Part shown: piece after piece, positions 45,685 to 53,384 of the stretch
How the letters are laid out: each line of letters starts with the position of its first letter
Numbering within the stretch: the first letter of the stretch is position 1
Source: Glacieibacterium sp038210595
Lineage (GTDB): Bacteria; Pseudomonadota; Alphaproteobacteria; Sphingomonadales; Sphingomonadaceae
Direction of reading: 5' to 3'
NCBI GenBank assembly: GCA_038210595.1
Contig: JBBQWN010000012.1
Span: forward strand, 15,066 to 79,065
Length of the DNA stretch: 64,000 bases
Translations under genes and position numbers: made by a program
The notes under the pieces: model-generated
The model's database searches: none
The model's input: only the letters and a program-made list of their open reading frames with translations
What the model was told of the DNA's origin: nothing

Positions 45685-47366
45685 ACGCCGCACGGCTGAG
45701 CGCCTGGCGGCACTATGCGCGGCAGCTTGCCGTGCATCGCGGGGCGCTGGCGCTGTTCATGCTGGGCAGCGCGGTCGCCGCGCTCGCCAACCTGCCGGTG
45801 CTGTGGCTGATCCGCCGCGCCCTCGACGTGTCGATCCCGGGGCGCGACCTGCCGGCCATCGCGGCGGCGGGTGCCGCCATCGTGGCGCTGCGCCTTGCCG
45901 CGGCCGGCGTCAGCATCGCGGTCGCGCGGGCGGCGGCGCGGCGGAGCCGCGGCATCGTCGCGGGAATCCGGGTCGACCTGCTGAAGCGGCTGTATGCGCT
46001 GCGCTGGCAGGACCGCGCCGCGCTCGACGCGACCCGCAGCCAGGGCCGCATCGTCTTCGATACCGAACGGGTCGAGCTGATGACCCAGGGCCTGTTCCAG
46101 CAGATCCTGCCGGCCATCGTGCCGCTGATCCTCTACATCGTCGTGCTCGGGGCGCTGTCGCTGCGGCTGCTGCTGGCGCTGCTGCTGCTCGCGCCGTTGA
46201 TGCGCCTGCTGACCTGGGTGTCGACCCGGCGCCTGAAGCGCGCCATCGCGCGGTTTCAGCAGGCGTTCGAGGCCTTCCATATCGGCACCCAGCGGGCGAT
46301 CGCGATGCAGCCGGTCGCGCGCATCCAGGCCACCGAGGCGTCGGCGCTGGCGGCGCACACCGACCGCACGCTCAGGCTCGGCGATGCCGGGGCGGGCATG
46401 GTCGTCGCGGGAATCGTCAACACCCAGGCGGGCAGCCTGTCGACCAGCCTGGTCGCCGCGATCACGCTGGTGCTGGGCGGCATCGCTGTCGCCGGCGGCA
46501 CGATGACCACCGGCGCGCTGGCGGCGTTCTTCGTCGCCGCGACGCAGGTCAACGGCGCGCTCGGCGGGCTGATCGCGGGCGTGCCGCTGCTGCTGACCGG
46601 CGACGAGGCGCTGCTCCGGCTCGACGAACTTCGCGCCATCGGCACGGCGGAGGAGAATCGCGGCACCGTGCCGCCGGACCTGACGCGCGCGCTGGTCCTC
46701 GACGCGGTCGGCTTCGGCTATCCAGGACGGCCGCTGCTCAACGCCGCGTCGATGCGGATCGAGCCCGGCGCGGTGACCGTGATCGCCGCGCCCAACGGCG
46801 AGGGCAAGTCGAGCCTGCTCGAGCTGATCCTCGGGCTGCACCGGCCGGCCGCCGGTGCCGTCCGGCTGGGCGATGACGATCTCGTTGCGGTCGACCTCGC
46901 CCGCTACCGCGGCGCCATCGGAGTCGTCCCGCAGCATCCGCTGTTCGTCCGCGACACCATCCGCGCCAACATCCTGTACGGGCGCGAGGGGGTCACGGAG
47001 GCGGCGTTGCAGCAGGCCGTCGAGCGCGCCGGCCTCGGCCCGGTGCTGGCGGGCCTGCCCGGCGGCCTCGATGCGCCGATGGGCGACGACGGCACGCTGC
47101 TGTCGGGCGGCGAGCGCCAGCGCGTCGCGATCGCGCGTGCGCTGGTGCACGCGCCGCGCCTGCTGGTCCTCGACGAGCCCAGCAACCATCTCGACGCCGA
47201 CGCGCTGGCGCTGCTGATCGAGCGGCTGTTCACCGCGCCCGGCCGGCCGACCTGCGTCGTCGCCACCCACGACCCGCGGCTGCTCGCGGTCGCCGACGCG
47301 GTGTACGACCTGCGCGGCGGGGTGCTGATACGCCGCCCGGTGCTGCGGCTGGCGACGTCGTCATGA
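45681..47366 (+). CDS. ABC exporter, fused membrane and ATPase domains
   Basis: 561 aa from GTG 45681 (GTGA with the nucleotidyltransferase). The N-terminal ~330 residues hold six membrane helices of the ABC exporter fold (ALALFMLGSAVAALANL, LILYIVVLGALSLRLLLAL and others). The C-terminal ATPase has Walker A NGEGKSS, Q-loop VVPQHPLF, signature LSGGERQRVAIARAL and Walker B LLVLDEPSNHLD. The usual first Gly of Walker A is Pro (APNGEGKSS). It most likely exports the product of the cassette as a homodimer. No C39 protease domain for leader removal is present. Confidence 0.9.
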   Translation: MNAARLSAWRHYARQLAVHRGALALFMLGSAVAALANLPVLWLIRRALDVSIPGRDLPAIAAAGAAIVALRLAAAGVSIAVARAAARRSRGIVAGIRVDLLKRLYALRWQDRAALDATRSQGRIVFDTERVELMTQGLFQQILPAIVPLILYIVVLGALSLRLLLALLLLAPLMRLLTWVSTRRLKRAIARFQQAFEAFHIGTQRAIAMQPVARIQATEASALAAHTDRTLRLGDAGAGMVVAGIVNTQAGSLSTSLVAAITLVLGGIAVAGGTMTTGALAAFFVAATQVNGALGGLIAGVPLLLTGDEALLRLDELRAIGTAEENRGTVPPDLTRALVLDAVGFGYPGRPLLNAASMRIEPGAVTVIAAPNGEGKSSLLELILGLHRPAAGAVRLGDDDLVAVDLARYRGAIGVVPQHPLFVRDTIRANILYGREGVTEAALQQAVERAGLGPVLAGLPGGLDAPMGDDGTLLSGGERQRVAIARALVHAPRLLVLDEPSNHLDADALALLIERLFTAPGRPTCVVATHDPRLLAVADAVYDLRGGVLIRRPVLRLATSS

Positions 47367-49126
47367 TCCCCGGCAACCTCTCCGATCTCGTCCACCGGCC
47401 AGAGGCTGACCAGCAGGCATTCTTCGACACCGTGCTGGGCCTCGCCGCCGCGGCCGAGGCGGCGACGGGGGTCGTCAGCCACGATCTCGACATCGCCGGC
47501 TGCCGGATTCGCCTGAATTTCGCCGGCCCGGTGCTGGCCGACGCGCTGCTGCCTGCGGTGTCGCACCGGCTGGCGGACGGGCCAGGTCCGCCCGACGTCA
47601 CGCTCCACGTCTGGGACAGCGCCAGCACCGGCGTCGCGATCTGCCCGCCGCCGGTGCGGCAGCATTGCTTCAGCGAGCGGGGCGACATCTGGACCTTTCA
47701 CAGCGAGCGCTTCCGCAGCGCCTTCCACTGGAGCGAATACTCGCTCAGCCTGTTCGACGAGGCGACCGGGACGGGTGTGTTCTGGATCCGCAGCCCCGAC
47801 GGCCTGCCCTATTGGACGCGCGCCTCGCCGTTTCGCACCCTGTTCCACTGGATCATGCGGGCGCGGGGCGCGCAGCTCGTCCATGCCGCGGTGATCGGCA
47901 CCCCGGCCGGCGGCGTGCTGGTTACCGGGCGCGGCGGGGTCGGCAAGTCGACGACGGCGCTCGCCTGCCTGGCCGCGGGCCTCGACTATGTCGGCGACGA
48001 CTATGTGGTGCTCGCCGGCGGCGCGACGATGACCGCGCACAGCCTGTACCGCACCGCCAAGGTCAACCCGGACCAGGCTGGCCGGTTCGCGCGCTTTGCG
48101 CCGGCGCTGCTCGGCGGGGCGGCGGTCGCGGGCGAGGAAAAGGCGGTGATGTTCCTCGATGCGGTGGCCCCCGCGCTGCCGCTGGTCGCGGTCGTCACGC
48201 CGCGCTTCGGCGATGGCCCGGACACCGTGGTGGAGCCGGTCGCGCCCGCCCTGCTGATCGGTGCGGCGACCTATACGACGCTGGCGCAGCTGCCCCACGC
48301 CGGCCAGGCGACGGTCGAGTTCATCGGCACCCAGCTCGACCGCCTGCCCGGCTACCGCCTCGTGCTCGGCCACGACATCGACCGGGTTCCCGATGCAATT
48401 CAAGCGCTTACCCGCGCCGCCCATGACCTCCGCGCCGAACCAGTGCCCAGCGATGCCCCACTGATCAGCGTCATCATCCCCGTCTATAATGCTGCCAGTT
48501 TCATAACCTCGGCCATCACCAGCCTGCTCGCCCAGGATTATTCCCGCCTCGAAATCATCCTGGTCGATGACGGATCCGAAGACGACTTCGATGCCGCCGT
48601 CGCCGCCCTCCCTGTCGAGGTCCGCGTCCTGCGCCAGGCGAACGCCGGACCGGCAGCGGCGCGCAACCTCGGCATCAGGGCGGCCTCCGCCGACCTGATC
48701 GCGTTCCTCGATGCCGACGATCTCTGGCCCGATGGCCGCCTTGCCGCGCTCCTCGCCTGGATGGCCGACCATCCCGAAACCGACGTCGTGATCGGCCGCG
48801 CGCAAGTCATGGAGCAAAGCCCCGACGGTGGCTTCCGCTTCGTCGGCAGCCCGGCCGAAGCGTTCGTCTTCTATATCGGTGCAGGCGTCTATCGCCGCCG
48901 CGCCTTCGCCCGCACCGGCCTGTTCGACCCGCATCTGCGGTTCGCCGAGGATATCGACTGGTTCGCCAATGCCGAACGCGCCGGCCTGCACATCGACCGG
49001 CTGGACGTCGTCACCCTCTACGTCCGCCGCCACGCACAGAACTCGACACGGAACCTGACCGGCATCGATCTCAGCCCGGTACGGCTTGCCCGCAACGCCT
49101 TGCGGCGCAAGCGCCTGCCAGCCTGA
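47363..49126 (+). CDS. HPr-kinase-like P-loop domain fused to a GT2 glycosyltransferase
   Basis: 587 aa from ATG 47363, overlapping the ABC stop (ATGA). Residues 1-350 resemble HprK-related kinases: P-loop GRGGVGKST at 189-197, then the paired Asp of GDDYV at 212-213, as in the HprK active site. Residues 367-587 form a complete GT2 domain with SVIIPVYNAASFI, ILVDDGSEDD, RNLGIRAASADLIAFLDADD (DXD about 450-452) and the FAEDIDWF acceptor loop. The two domains are continuous in one frame with no stop or slippery run between them, so this is a real fusion. HprK relatives phosphorylate protein or peptide serine; the joined GT2 suggests a coupled phosphate and sugar modification. It ends the cassette. 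Confidence 0.82.
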   Translation: MIPGNLSDLVHRPEADQQAFFDTVLGLAAAAEAATGVVSHDLDIAGCRIRLNFAGPVLADALLPAVSHRLADGPGPPDVTLHVWDSASTGVAICPPPVRQHCFSERGDIWTFHSERFRSAFHWSEYSLSLFDEATGTGVFWIRSPDGLPYWTRASPFRTLFHWIMRARGAQLVHAAVIGTPAGGVLVTGRGGVGKSTTALACLAAGLDYVGDDYVVLAGGATMTAHSLYRTAKVNPDQAGRFARFAPALLGGAAVAGEEKAVMFLDAVAPALPLVAVVTPRFGDGPDTVVEPVAPALLIGAATYTTLAQLPHAGQATVEFIGTQLDRLPGYRLVLGHDIDRVPDAIQALTRAAHDLRAEPVPSDAPLISVIIPVYNAASFITSAITSLLAQDYSRLEIILVDDGSEDDFDAAVAALPVEVRVLRQANAGPAAARNLGIRAASADLIAFLDADDLWPDGRLAALLAWMADHPETDVVIGRAQVMEQSPDGGFRFVGSPAEAFVFYIGAGVYRRRAFARTGLFDPHLRFAEDIDWFANAERAGLHIDRLDVVTLYVRRHAQNSTRNLTGIDLSPVRLARNALRRKRLPA

Positions 49127-49153
49127 ACCGGGCACCCGATGCTCTGCGGTCCG

Positions 49154-49244
49154 TGGCGGAGCGGGTGGGATTCGAACCCACGAAGGGCTTTTGACCCTTA
49201 CACACTTTCCAGGCGTGCGCCTTCGACCACTCGGCCACCGCTCC
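49154..49244 (-). tRNA. tRNA-Ser (anticodon GGA)
   Basis: 91 nt with CCA encoded. The acceptor stem pairs 49238-49244 with 49158-49164. The anticodon loop reads CTGGAAA, giving GGA. A long variable arm and a TTCGAAT T-loop confirm a class II tRNA. It lies between the kinase-GT2 fusion gene and the flagellin gene. Confidence 0.97.
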
Positions 49245-49285
49245 GTTGGCCGGGCGGGTAGCACGGGGTCTTGTCTGGACACAAG

Positions 49286-49316
49286 GAAACGCCCGGCGGG
49301 GTAAGCCGCCGGGCGT
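49286..49316 (-). terminator. Terminator of the flagellin gene
   Basis: A perfect 11-bp stem (49289-49299 with 49306-49316) and 6-nt loop lies 18 nt after the flagellin stop. In the minus-strand direction it is followed by TTTCCTTGT, a modest T-rich tail. Confidence 0.75.
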
Positions 49317-49334
49317 AAGGCTGGGTTGGGACGG

Positions 49335-51527
49335 CTAGCGGAGCAGCTGGAGGACCTGCTGCTGGCTCTGGTTAGCCTGCGCCAGCATGGCCTGCGCCGC
49401 CTGGCTGAGCACCTGCGCCTTGGCGAGGTTGGTGGTTTCCGCCGCGAAGTCGGCATCCTGGATGCGCGACCGCGACGCCGTCAGGTTGGTGACATTGCTG
49501 GTGATGTTGTTGACGCTTGCCTCCAGCCGGTTCTGCACCGCGCCGAGGTTGGCGCGGTCGATGTTGACCGACTGCAGCGCCTCGTCGATGGCCGCGAGCC
49601 CGGCGCTCGCGCCCTCGATCGTCGAGACGTCGACATCGGCGATCTTCAGGCCGCCGTCGTCCGAGCCGTACTTGTTCTGCTCGAAGCCAAGCTTGGTGAA
49701 GTTCGACGCGGCCGAGAAGCTGAGCGTGCCGGCGCCGAGGTCGATGCCCCGCGATGCGGTGAGCGAGACTGTGGCGTAGGCGGTCTGCACCGTGTCGGCC
49801 GAATAGTCGGTCGGATCGGTCAGGCCGGTGACGGTATAGGCCGTGCCGGTACCGCGGACGGTGACGTTGCCGAGGCCGAAGTTGGCCGCGCTCGCCGCCT
49901 CGTCGCTGTCATAGCTGACCGCGATGTTGCGACCATCGGCGGCGGTCAGGCTGAGCCCGCCCTTGCCGCTGTCGCTGGCGACGACGCCGGTCAGGCCGCT
50001 GTACTTGTTGATCTCCCGGGCGACGTTTTCGCGGGTCGCCTGGGCGGTGTCGGTAGCGTCCAGCGTGATGTCGATACCGACGCCGTTGATCTGCAGCGTC
50101 GCCGTCGCGGTTGCGGCGATCACCGTCGTCGGGGCCGAGCCGTCGAGGGTCAGCGCGTCTGCCTTCGCCGTCACGCCCGTCTCCGCCGTCGAGGCGTTGA
50201 TGGCCGCTGCAATGGCAATCGCCGAGCCTGCCTTCTTCGACGACAAGGCAAGGTCGTCAGAATAGGTATCGTCGGCGGCGGTAGCGGCCCGGATGTTGAC
50301 CCCGTTGATCTTCAGATCACCGGAGTTGAGCATCGCGGCACCGGCGGCGTTGGCGGCGACCGCGCGGCTGTCGGTCGTCACCGACGAGACGCCGCGGGCA
50401 TAGGTGCCGACTTGCAGGCCCGACCGGCTGACGCGCCCGGCGCTGGTCGAGCTGATCTCGACCGGGTTGCCGTTGTTCGAGACCAGGCTGTAGGTACCGG
50501 TCTGCGCGCCGACCTTGAGGCCTGTGGTGGCGGCGGTCAGCGTCGACAGGCTGACGATGACGTTACGGCCGTCAGCGGCCTCCAGCCGGAGCCCGGCATT
50601 GTCGTCGCCCGTATCGATCGCAACGACCCCGGTCTGGCCGGAGATTGCGTTGATCGCGTCCTTGACCAGCACGCGGTTGGCGGCAGCGTTGGTCGTCGTC
50701 GAGATGCTGCCGGTGGTCTTGCCGTTGATGGTGACGGTGCCGGTCAGTGCGGCGGCGGTCTGCGCGCTGCCGGTCAGCACGGTCTTGCCGACCACCGCCG
50801 AGACACCGGTCTGCGCCGAGGCGCGGTTGATCGCCGCGACCTTGGCGACGGCCGAGGCGACCTTCTCGCCCGAGCTGATGCTGTCGTCGTCGGCGGACGA
50901 CGGCCCGATATTGACGCCGTTGATCAGCAGGTCGCTGGCGATCAGCGCCTGGTTGGCGGTGAGGTTGGTGCTGACCGCCTCGAACGCGCCGGTCGCCGAC
51001 AGCGCGGCGGTGGCGCCGGTGCCGAGATCGGTGGCGCGCGCCGAGCCGATGCCGAACTTGACGGTCTCGCCCGCCCGGCTGCCGGTCTGCAGCAGCACGT
51101 TCTTGGCCGAGCCGTCGAGCAGCTTGATGCCGTTGAAGTTGGTGCGCGTCGCCACCGAGTCGATCTCGGAGCGCAGCTGCACGACTTCGGCCTGCAGTGC
51201 GGCGCGGTCGTCGCCGGTGATCGTGCCGTTGGCGCCCTGGACCGCCAGCTCGCGCATCCGCTGCAGCATGTTGGTGACCTCGCCCATCGCGCTTTCGGCG
51301 GTCTGGGCCAGGCTGATGCCGTCGCCGGCGTTGCGCATCGCGACGTTGAGGCCGCGGACATCGGACGTCATCCGCGTCGCGATGGCGAGGCCGGCGGCAT
51401 CGTCCTTGGCCGAGTTGATGCGGCTGCCGCTCGACAGTTTCTCCATCGCAATGCTGAGCTGCATCTGTGACATGCGCTGGCTGTTCTGGGCGGTCATTGC
51501 CGACAGGTTGGTATTGATGACAGTCAT
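49335..51527 (-). CDS. fliC: Large flagellin with repeated central domain
   Basis: 730 aa; ATG 51527 has GGGAGAGGG upstream. The N-terminal D0/D1 part is canonical (MTVINTNLSAMTAQNSQRMS, SSGSRINSAKDDAAGLAIA, MRELAVQGANGT), and so is the C-terminus (NLGAVQNRLEASVNNI, ILSQAA-like AQVLSQAAQAMLAQANQ, ending QQQVLQLLR). Between them lie about 500 residues with two repeats of a flagellin-IN type unit, each with an INGV/TING strand, a TGV segment and an AADGRNI/V strand. Most alphaproteobacterial flagellins are 270-500 aa. It polymerises into the filament after export through FlhA. The cluster's fliA is 32 kb away, and a weak GCCGATTA lies upstream at 51585-51592. Confidence 0.95.
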   Translation of the reverse strand: MTVINTNLSAMTAQNSQRMSQMQLSIAMEKLSSGSRINSAKDDAAGLAIATRMTSDVRGLNVAMRNAGDGISLAQTAESAMGEVTNMLQRMRELAVQGANGTITGDDRAALQAEVVQLRSEIDSVATRTNFNGIKLLDGSAKNVLLQTGSRAGETVKFGIGSARATDLGTGATAALSATGAFEAVSTNLTANQALIASDLLINGVNIGPSSADDDSISSGEKVASAVAKVAAINRASAQTGVSAVVGKTVLTGSAQTAAALTGTVTINGKTTGSISTTTNAAANRVLVKDAINAISGQTGVVAIDTGDDNAGLRLEAADGRNVIVSLSTLTAATTGLKVGAQTGTYSLVSNNGNPVEISSTSAGRVSRSGLQVGTYARGVSSVTTDSRAVAANAAGAAMLNSGDLKINGVNIRAATAADDTYSDDLALSSKKAGSAIAIAAAINASTAETGVTAKADALTLDGSAPTTVIAATATATLQINGVGIDITLDATDTAQATRENVAREINKYSGLTGVVASDSGKGGLSLTAADGRNIAVSYDSDEAASAANFGLGNVTVRGTGTAYTVTGLTDPTDYSADTVQTAYATVSLTASRGIDLGAGTLSFSAASNFTKLGFEQNKYGSDDGGLKIADVDVSTIEGASAGLAAIDEALQSVNIDRANLGAVQNRLEASVNNITSNVTNLTASRSRIQDADFAAETTNLAKAQVLSQAAQAMLAQANQSQQQVLQLLR

Positions 51528-51614
51528 GGTCCCTCTCCCGCTGGGGTTCGCAAGGCCAAGGGACGGCGGCGCGCCGGATTTGCTTAATCGGCCGTCCCGG
51601 CACAGGGAGCGGCG

Positions 51615-52313
51615 GTGCAGTTGCCCATCCTCCACATCGACGCGCACCTGCTGGTCATCGACAAGCCGGCGGGCCTTGCCGTGCATCCCGGACCGTCGAC
51701 GCCCCGAAGCCTCGACGATCACCTGCACACGCTGCGCGAGGGCTTCGTCCGCAACCCGCAGCCGGTGCACCGGCTGGACCGCGACACGTCGGGCTGCCTG
51801 GTGCTGGCGCGGCATCCGAAGGCGCTGAAGAAGCTGGCCCGGATGTTCGCCGACGGGCTGGTCGGAAAGACCTATTGGGCGGTGGTCGATGGCGCGCCCG
51901 CGGAACCCGAGGGCCGTATCGACGCGCCCTTGTTCAAGATCTCCAGCGCGGCGGAGGGTTGGCGGATGATCGTCGACCCGCGCGGCCGGGCGTCGGCGAC
52001 GCGGTGGCAAGTGCTGGGCCGGGACGGGGGCCGCAGCCTGGTCGCGTTCATGCCCGAGACCGGACGGACGCATCAGGTCCGCGTTCATGCCGCGACGCTC
52101 GGCTGCCCGATCCTCGGCGATCCGGTCTACGGCGCGGGACAGGGGCCGATGCGGCTGCATGCGCGGGGGGTGTCGATTCCCTATCGCGAGGGCACGCCGC
52201 CGGTGGTGGTGGAGGCACCCGTGCCGGAGGGGTGGCCACTTTCTCCCCTCCCTCTTCAGGGAGGGGTCGGGGGTGGGCGCGAGCCGCTTGGCGAGCCTTC
52301 CATGCCCGGGTGA
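51615..52313 (+). CDS. RluA-family pseudouridine synthase
   Basis: 232 aa from GTG 51615. IDKPAGLAVHPG, the catalytic-Asp motif HRLDRDTSGCLVLAR, GRTHQVRVHAATLGCPILGDPVYG are all present. It lacks an S4 domain, like RluA or TruC-type enzymes, and modifies uridine in rRNA or tRNA. The last ~23 residues (from PLSPLPLQGGVGGG on) are encoded by the left half of an inverted-repeat element and do not belong to the family fold. The gene is divergent from flagellin. Confidence 0.9.
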   Translation: MQLPILHIDAHLLVIDKPAGLAVHPGPSTPRSLDDHLHTLREGFVRNPQPVHRLDRDTSGCLVLARHPKALKKLARMFADGLVGKTYWAVVDGAPAEPEGRIDAPLFKISSAAEGWRMIVDPRGRASATRWQVLGRDGGRSLVAFMPETGRTHQVRVHAATLGCPILGDPVYGAGQGPMRLHARGVSIPYREGTPPVVVEAPVPEGWPLSPLPLQGGVGGGREPLGEPSMPG

Positions 52314-52369
52314 AGAGCGCCGCAAGCGCGGCGCACCCACCCCCGACCCCTCCCTGAAGAGGAGGGGAG
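52243..52369. repeat. 127-bp inverted-repeat element between convergent genes
   Basis: Arms of about 38 bp (52243-52281 and 52331-52369) are near-perfect reverse complements, differing mainly by one base insertion and one or two substitutions. The central ~50 bp contain smaller complementary stretches. It provides the stop codon of the RluA gene and ends one base before the stop codon of the enoyl-CoA hydratase. It may also act as a two-way terminator. No transposase is inside, so it is a MITE- or REP-like unit. Confidence 0.85.
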
Positions 52370-53272
52370 CTATTTGTACGTCTCCTCCTCCCACCACGGG
52401 AAGAAGTCGGGCATCGCGTCGCTGACCTTGTCGGGGTAGTGGGCGGGGCGCTTCTCTAGAAACGACATGACACCCTCCTTGGCGTCCGCCGAACGCCCGC
52501 GGCTCCAGATCGCGCGGCTGTCCAGCCGGTGCGCTTCCATCGGCGATGCCGCGCCCAGCATCCGCCACATCATCTGGCGGGTCAGCGCCACCGACACCGG
52601 GGCGGTGTTGGCGACGATCTCGTCGGCCAGCGCATAGGCGGTGTCGAGCAGTTCGTCGGCCGGCACGACATGGCTGACCAGCCCGCCCGCCAGCGCCTCC
52701 GCGGCCGGAAAGACGCGGCCCGAGAAGCACCATTCGAGCGCCTGGGCGATCCCGACGATGCGCGGCAGGAACCACGACGACGCCGCCTCCGGCACGATGC
52801 CCCGGCGCGCGAAGACGAAGCCGAAACGCGCATCCTCGGACGCGATGCGGATGTCCATCGCCAGCTGCATGGTGACGCCGATCCCGACCGCCGGCCCGTT
52901 TATCGCGCCGATCACGGGTTTGAGGCATTCGAAGATCCGCAAGGTCACGCGACCGCCGCCGTCGCGCACCGCGTCGTGCGTATAGTCGACGCTGCCGTCG
53001 GCGCGCACTGGCGAGCCGCCGCGCGGCGCGTCGGCGCGGTTGTCATAGTCGAACGTCGCCGCGCCCTGGCTGAGGTCCGCTCCGGCACAGAAGGCACGCC
53101 CCGCGCCGGTCACGACCACCGCGCGCACCGCGTCGTCGGCATCGACGGCGTCGAAGGCGGCGATCAGTTCGGTCATCATGGTGGCGGTGAAGGCGTTCAG
53201 ATTGTCGGGCCGGTTCAGCGTGATCGTCGCGATCCCCTCGACGACCTCATACCGGATTTGGGTGTAGGTCAT
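52370..53272 (-). CDS. Enoyl-CoA hydratase/isomerase family protein
   Basis: 300 aa from ATG 53272 (MTYTQIRYEVVEGIATITLNRP). Oxyanion-hole segments AFCAGADLSQG and INGPAVGIGVTMQLAMDIRIAS are present, followed by the RRGIVPEAASSWFLPRIVG catalytic segment with Glu. The C-terminal part shows EKRPAHYPDKVS. It likely acts in fatty-acid or related acyl-CoA breakdown in the cytoplasm. An insertion with DYDNRADAPRGGSPVRADG is longer than in the classic crotonase. Convergent with the RluA gene, sharing the repeat element as spacer. Confidence 0.9.
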   Translation of the reverse strand: MTYTQIRYEVVEGIATITLNRPDNLNAFTATMMTELIAAFDAVDADDAVRAVVVTGAGRAFCAGADLSQGAATFDYDNRADAPRGGSPVRADGSVDYTHDAVRDGGGRVTLRIFECLKPVIGAINGPAVGIGVTMQLAMDIRIASEDARFGFVFARRGIVPEAASSWFLPRIVGIAQALEWCFSGRVFPAAEALAGGLVSHVVPADELLDTAYALADEIVANTAPVSVALTRQMMWRMLGAASPMEAHRLDSRAIWSRGRSADAKEGVMSFLEKRPAHYPDKVSDAMPDFFPWWEEETYK

Positions 53273-53384
53273 CAGCCACTCTCGCCCATTGTTAGCGGGC
53301 ATCCAGGCCCGGCCGCAGCATGGCACGCTTTACGTTTACGGCAACCCCCGGCATGGTCGCCGTGAACAGGCCGGAAGGGGCGGA

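Noticed and set aside
37241..49126. Lasso-peptide gene cluster
   Set aside because: AsnB-like, PqqD-like, kinase-like and ABC genes are there, but no transglutaminase-like B2 protease and no precursor peptide ORF could be found, and the amidotransferase has intact glutaminase and synthetase motifs typical of glycan clusters.
49326..51470. Long open frame antisense to flagellin
   Set aside because: It follows from strong third-position GC bias; its composition is Arg/Gly/Asp-rich and has no family features, while the minus-strand frame is a clear flagellin.
51585..51592. Sigma-28 promoter for flagellin
   Set aside because: GCCGATTA resembles the -10 element, but the base positions 15 nt upstream do not match TAAA, so I do not annotate it as a promoter.
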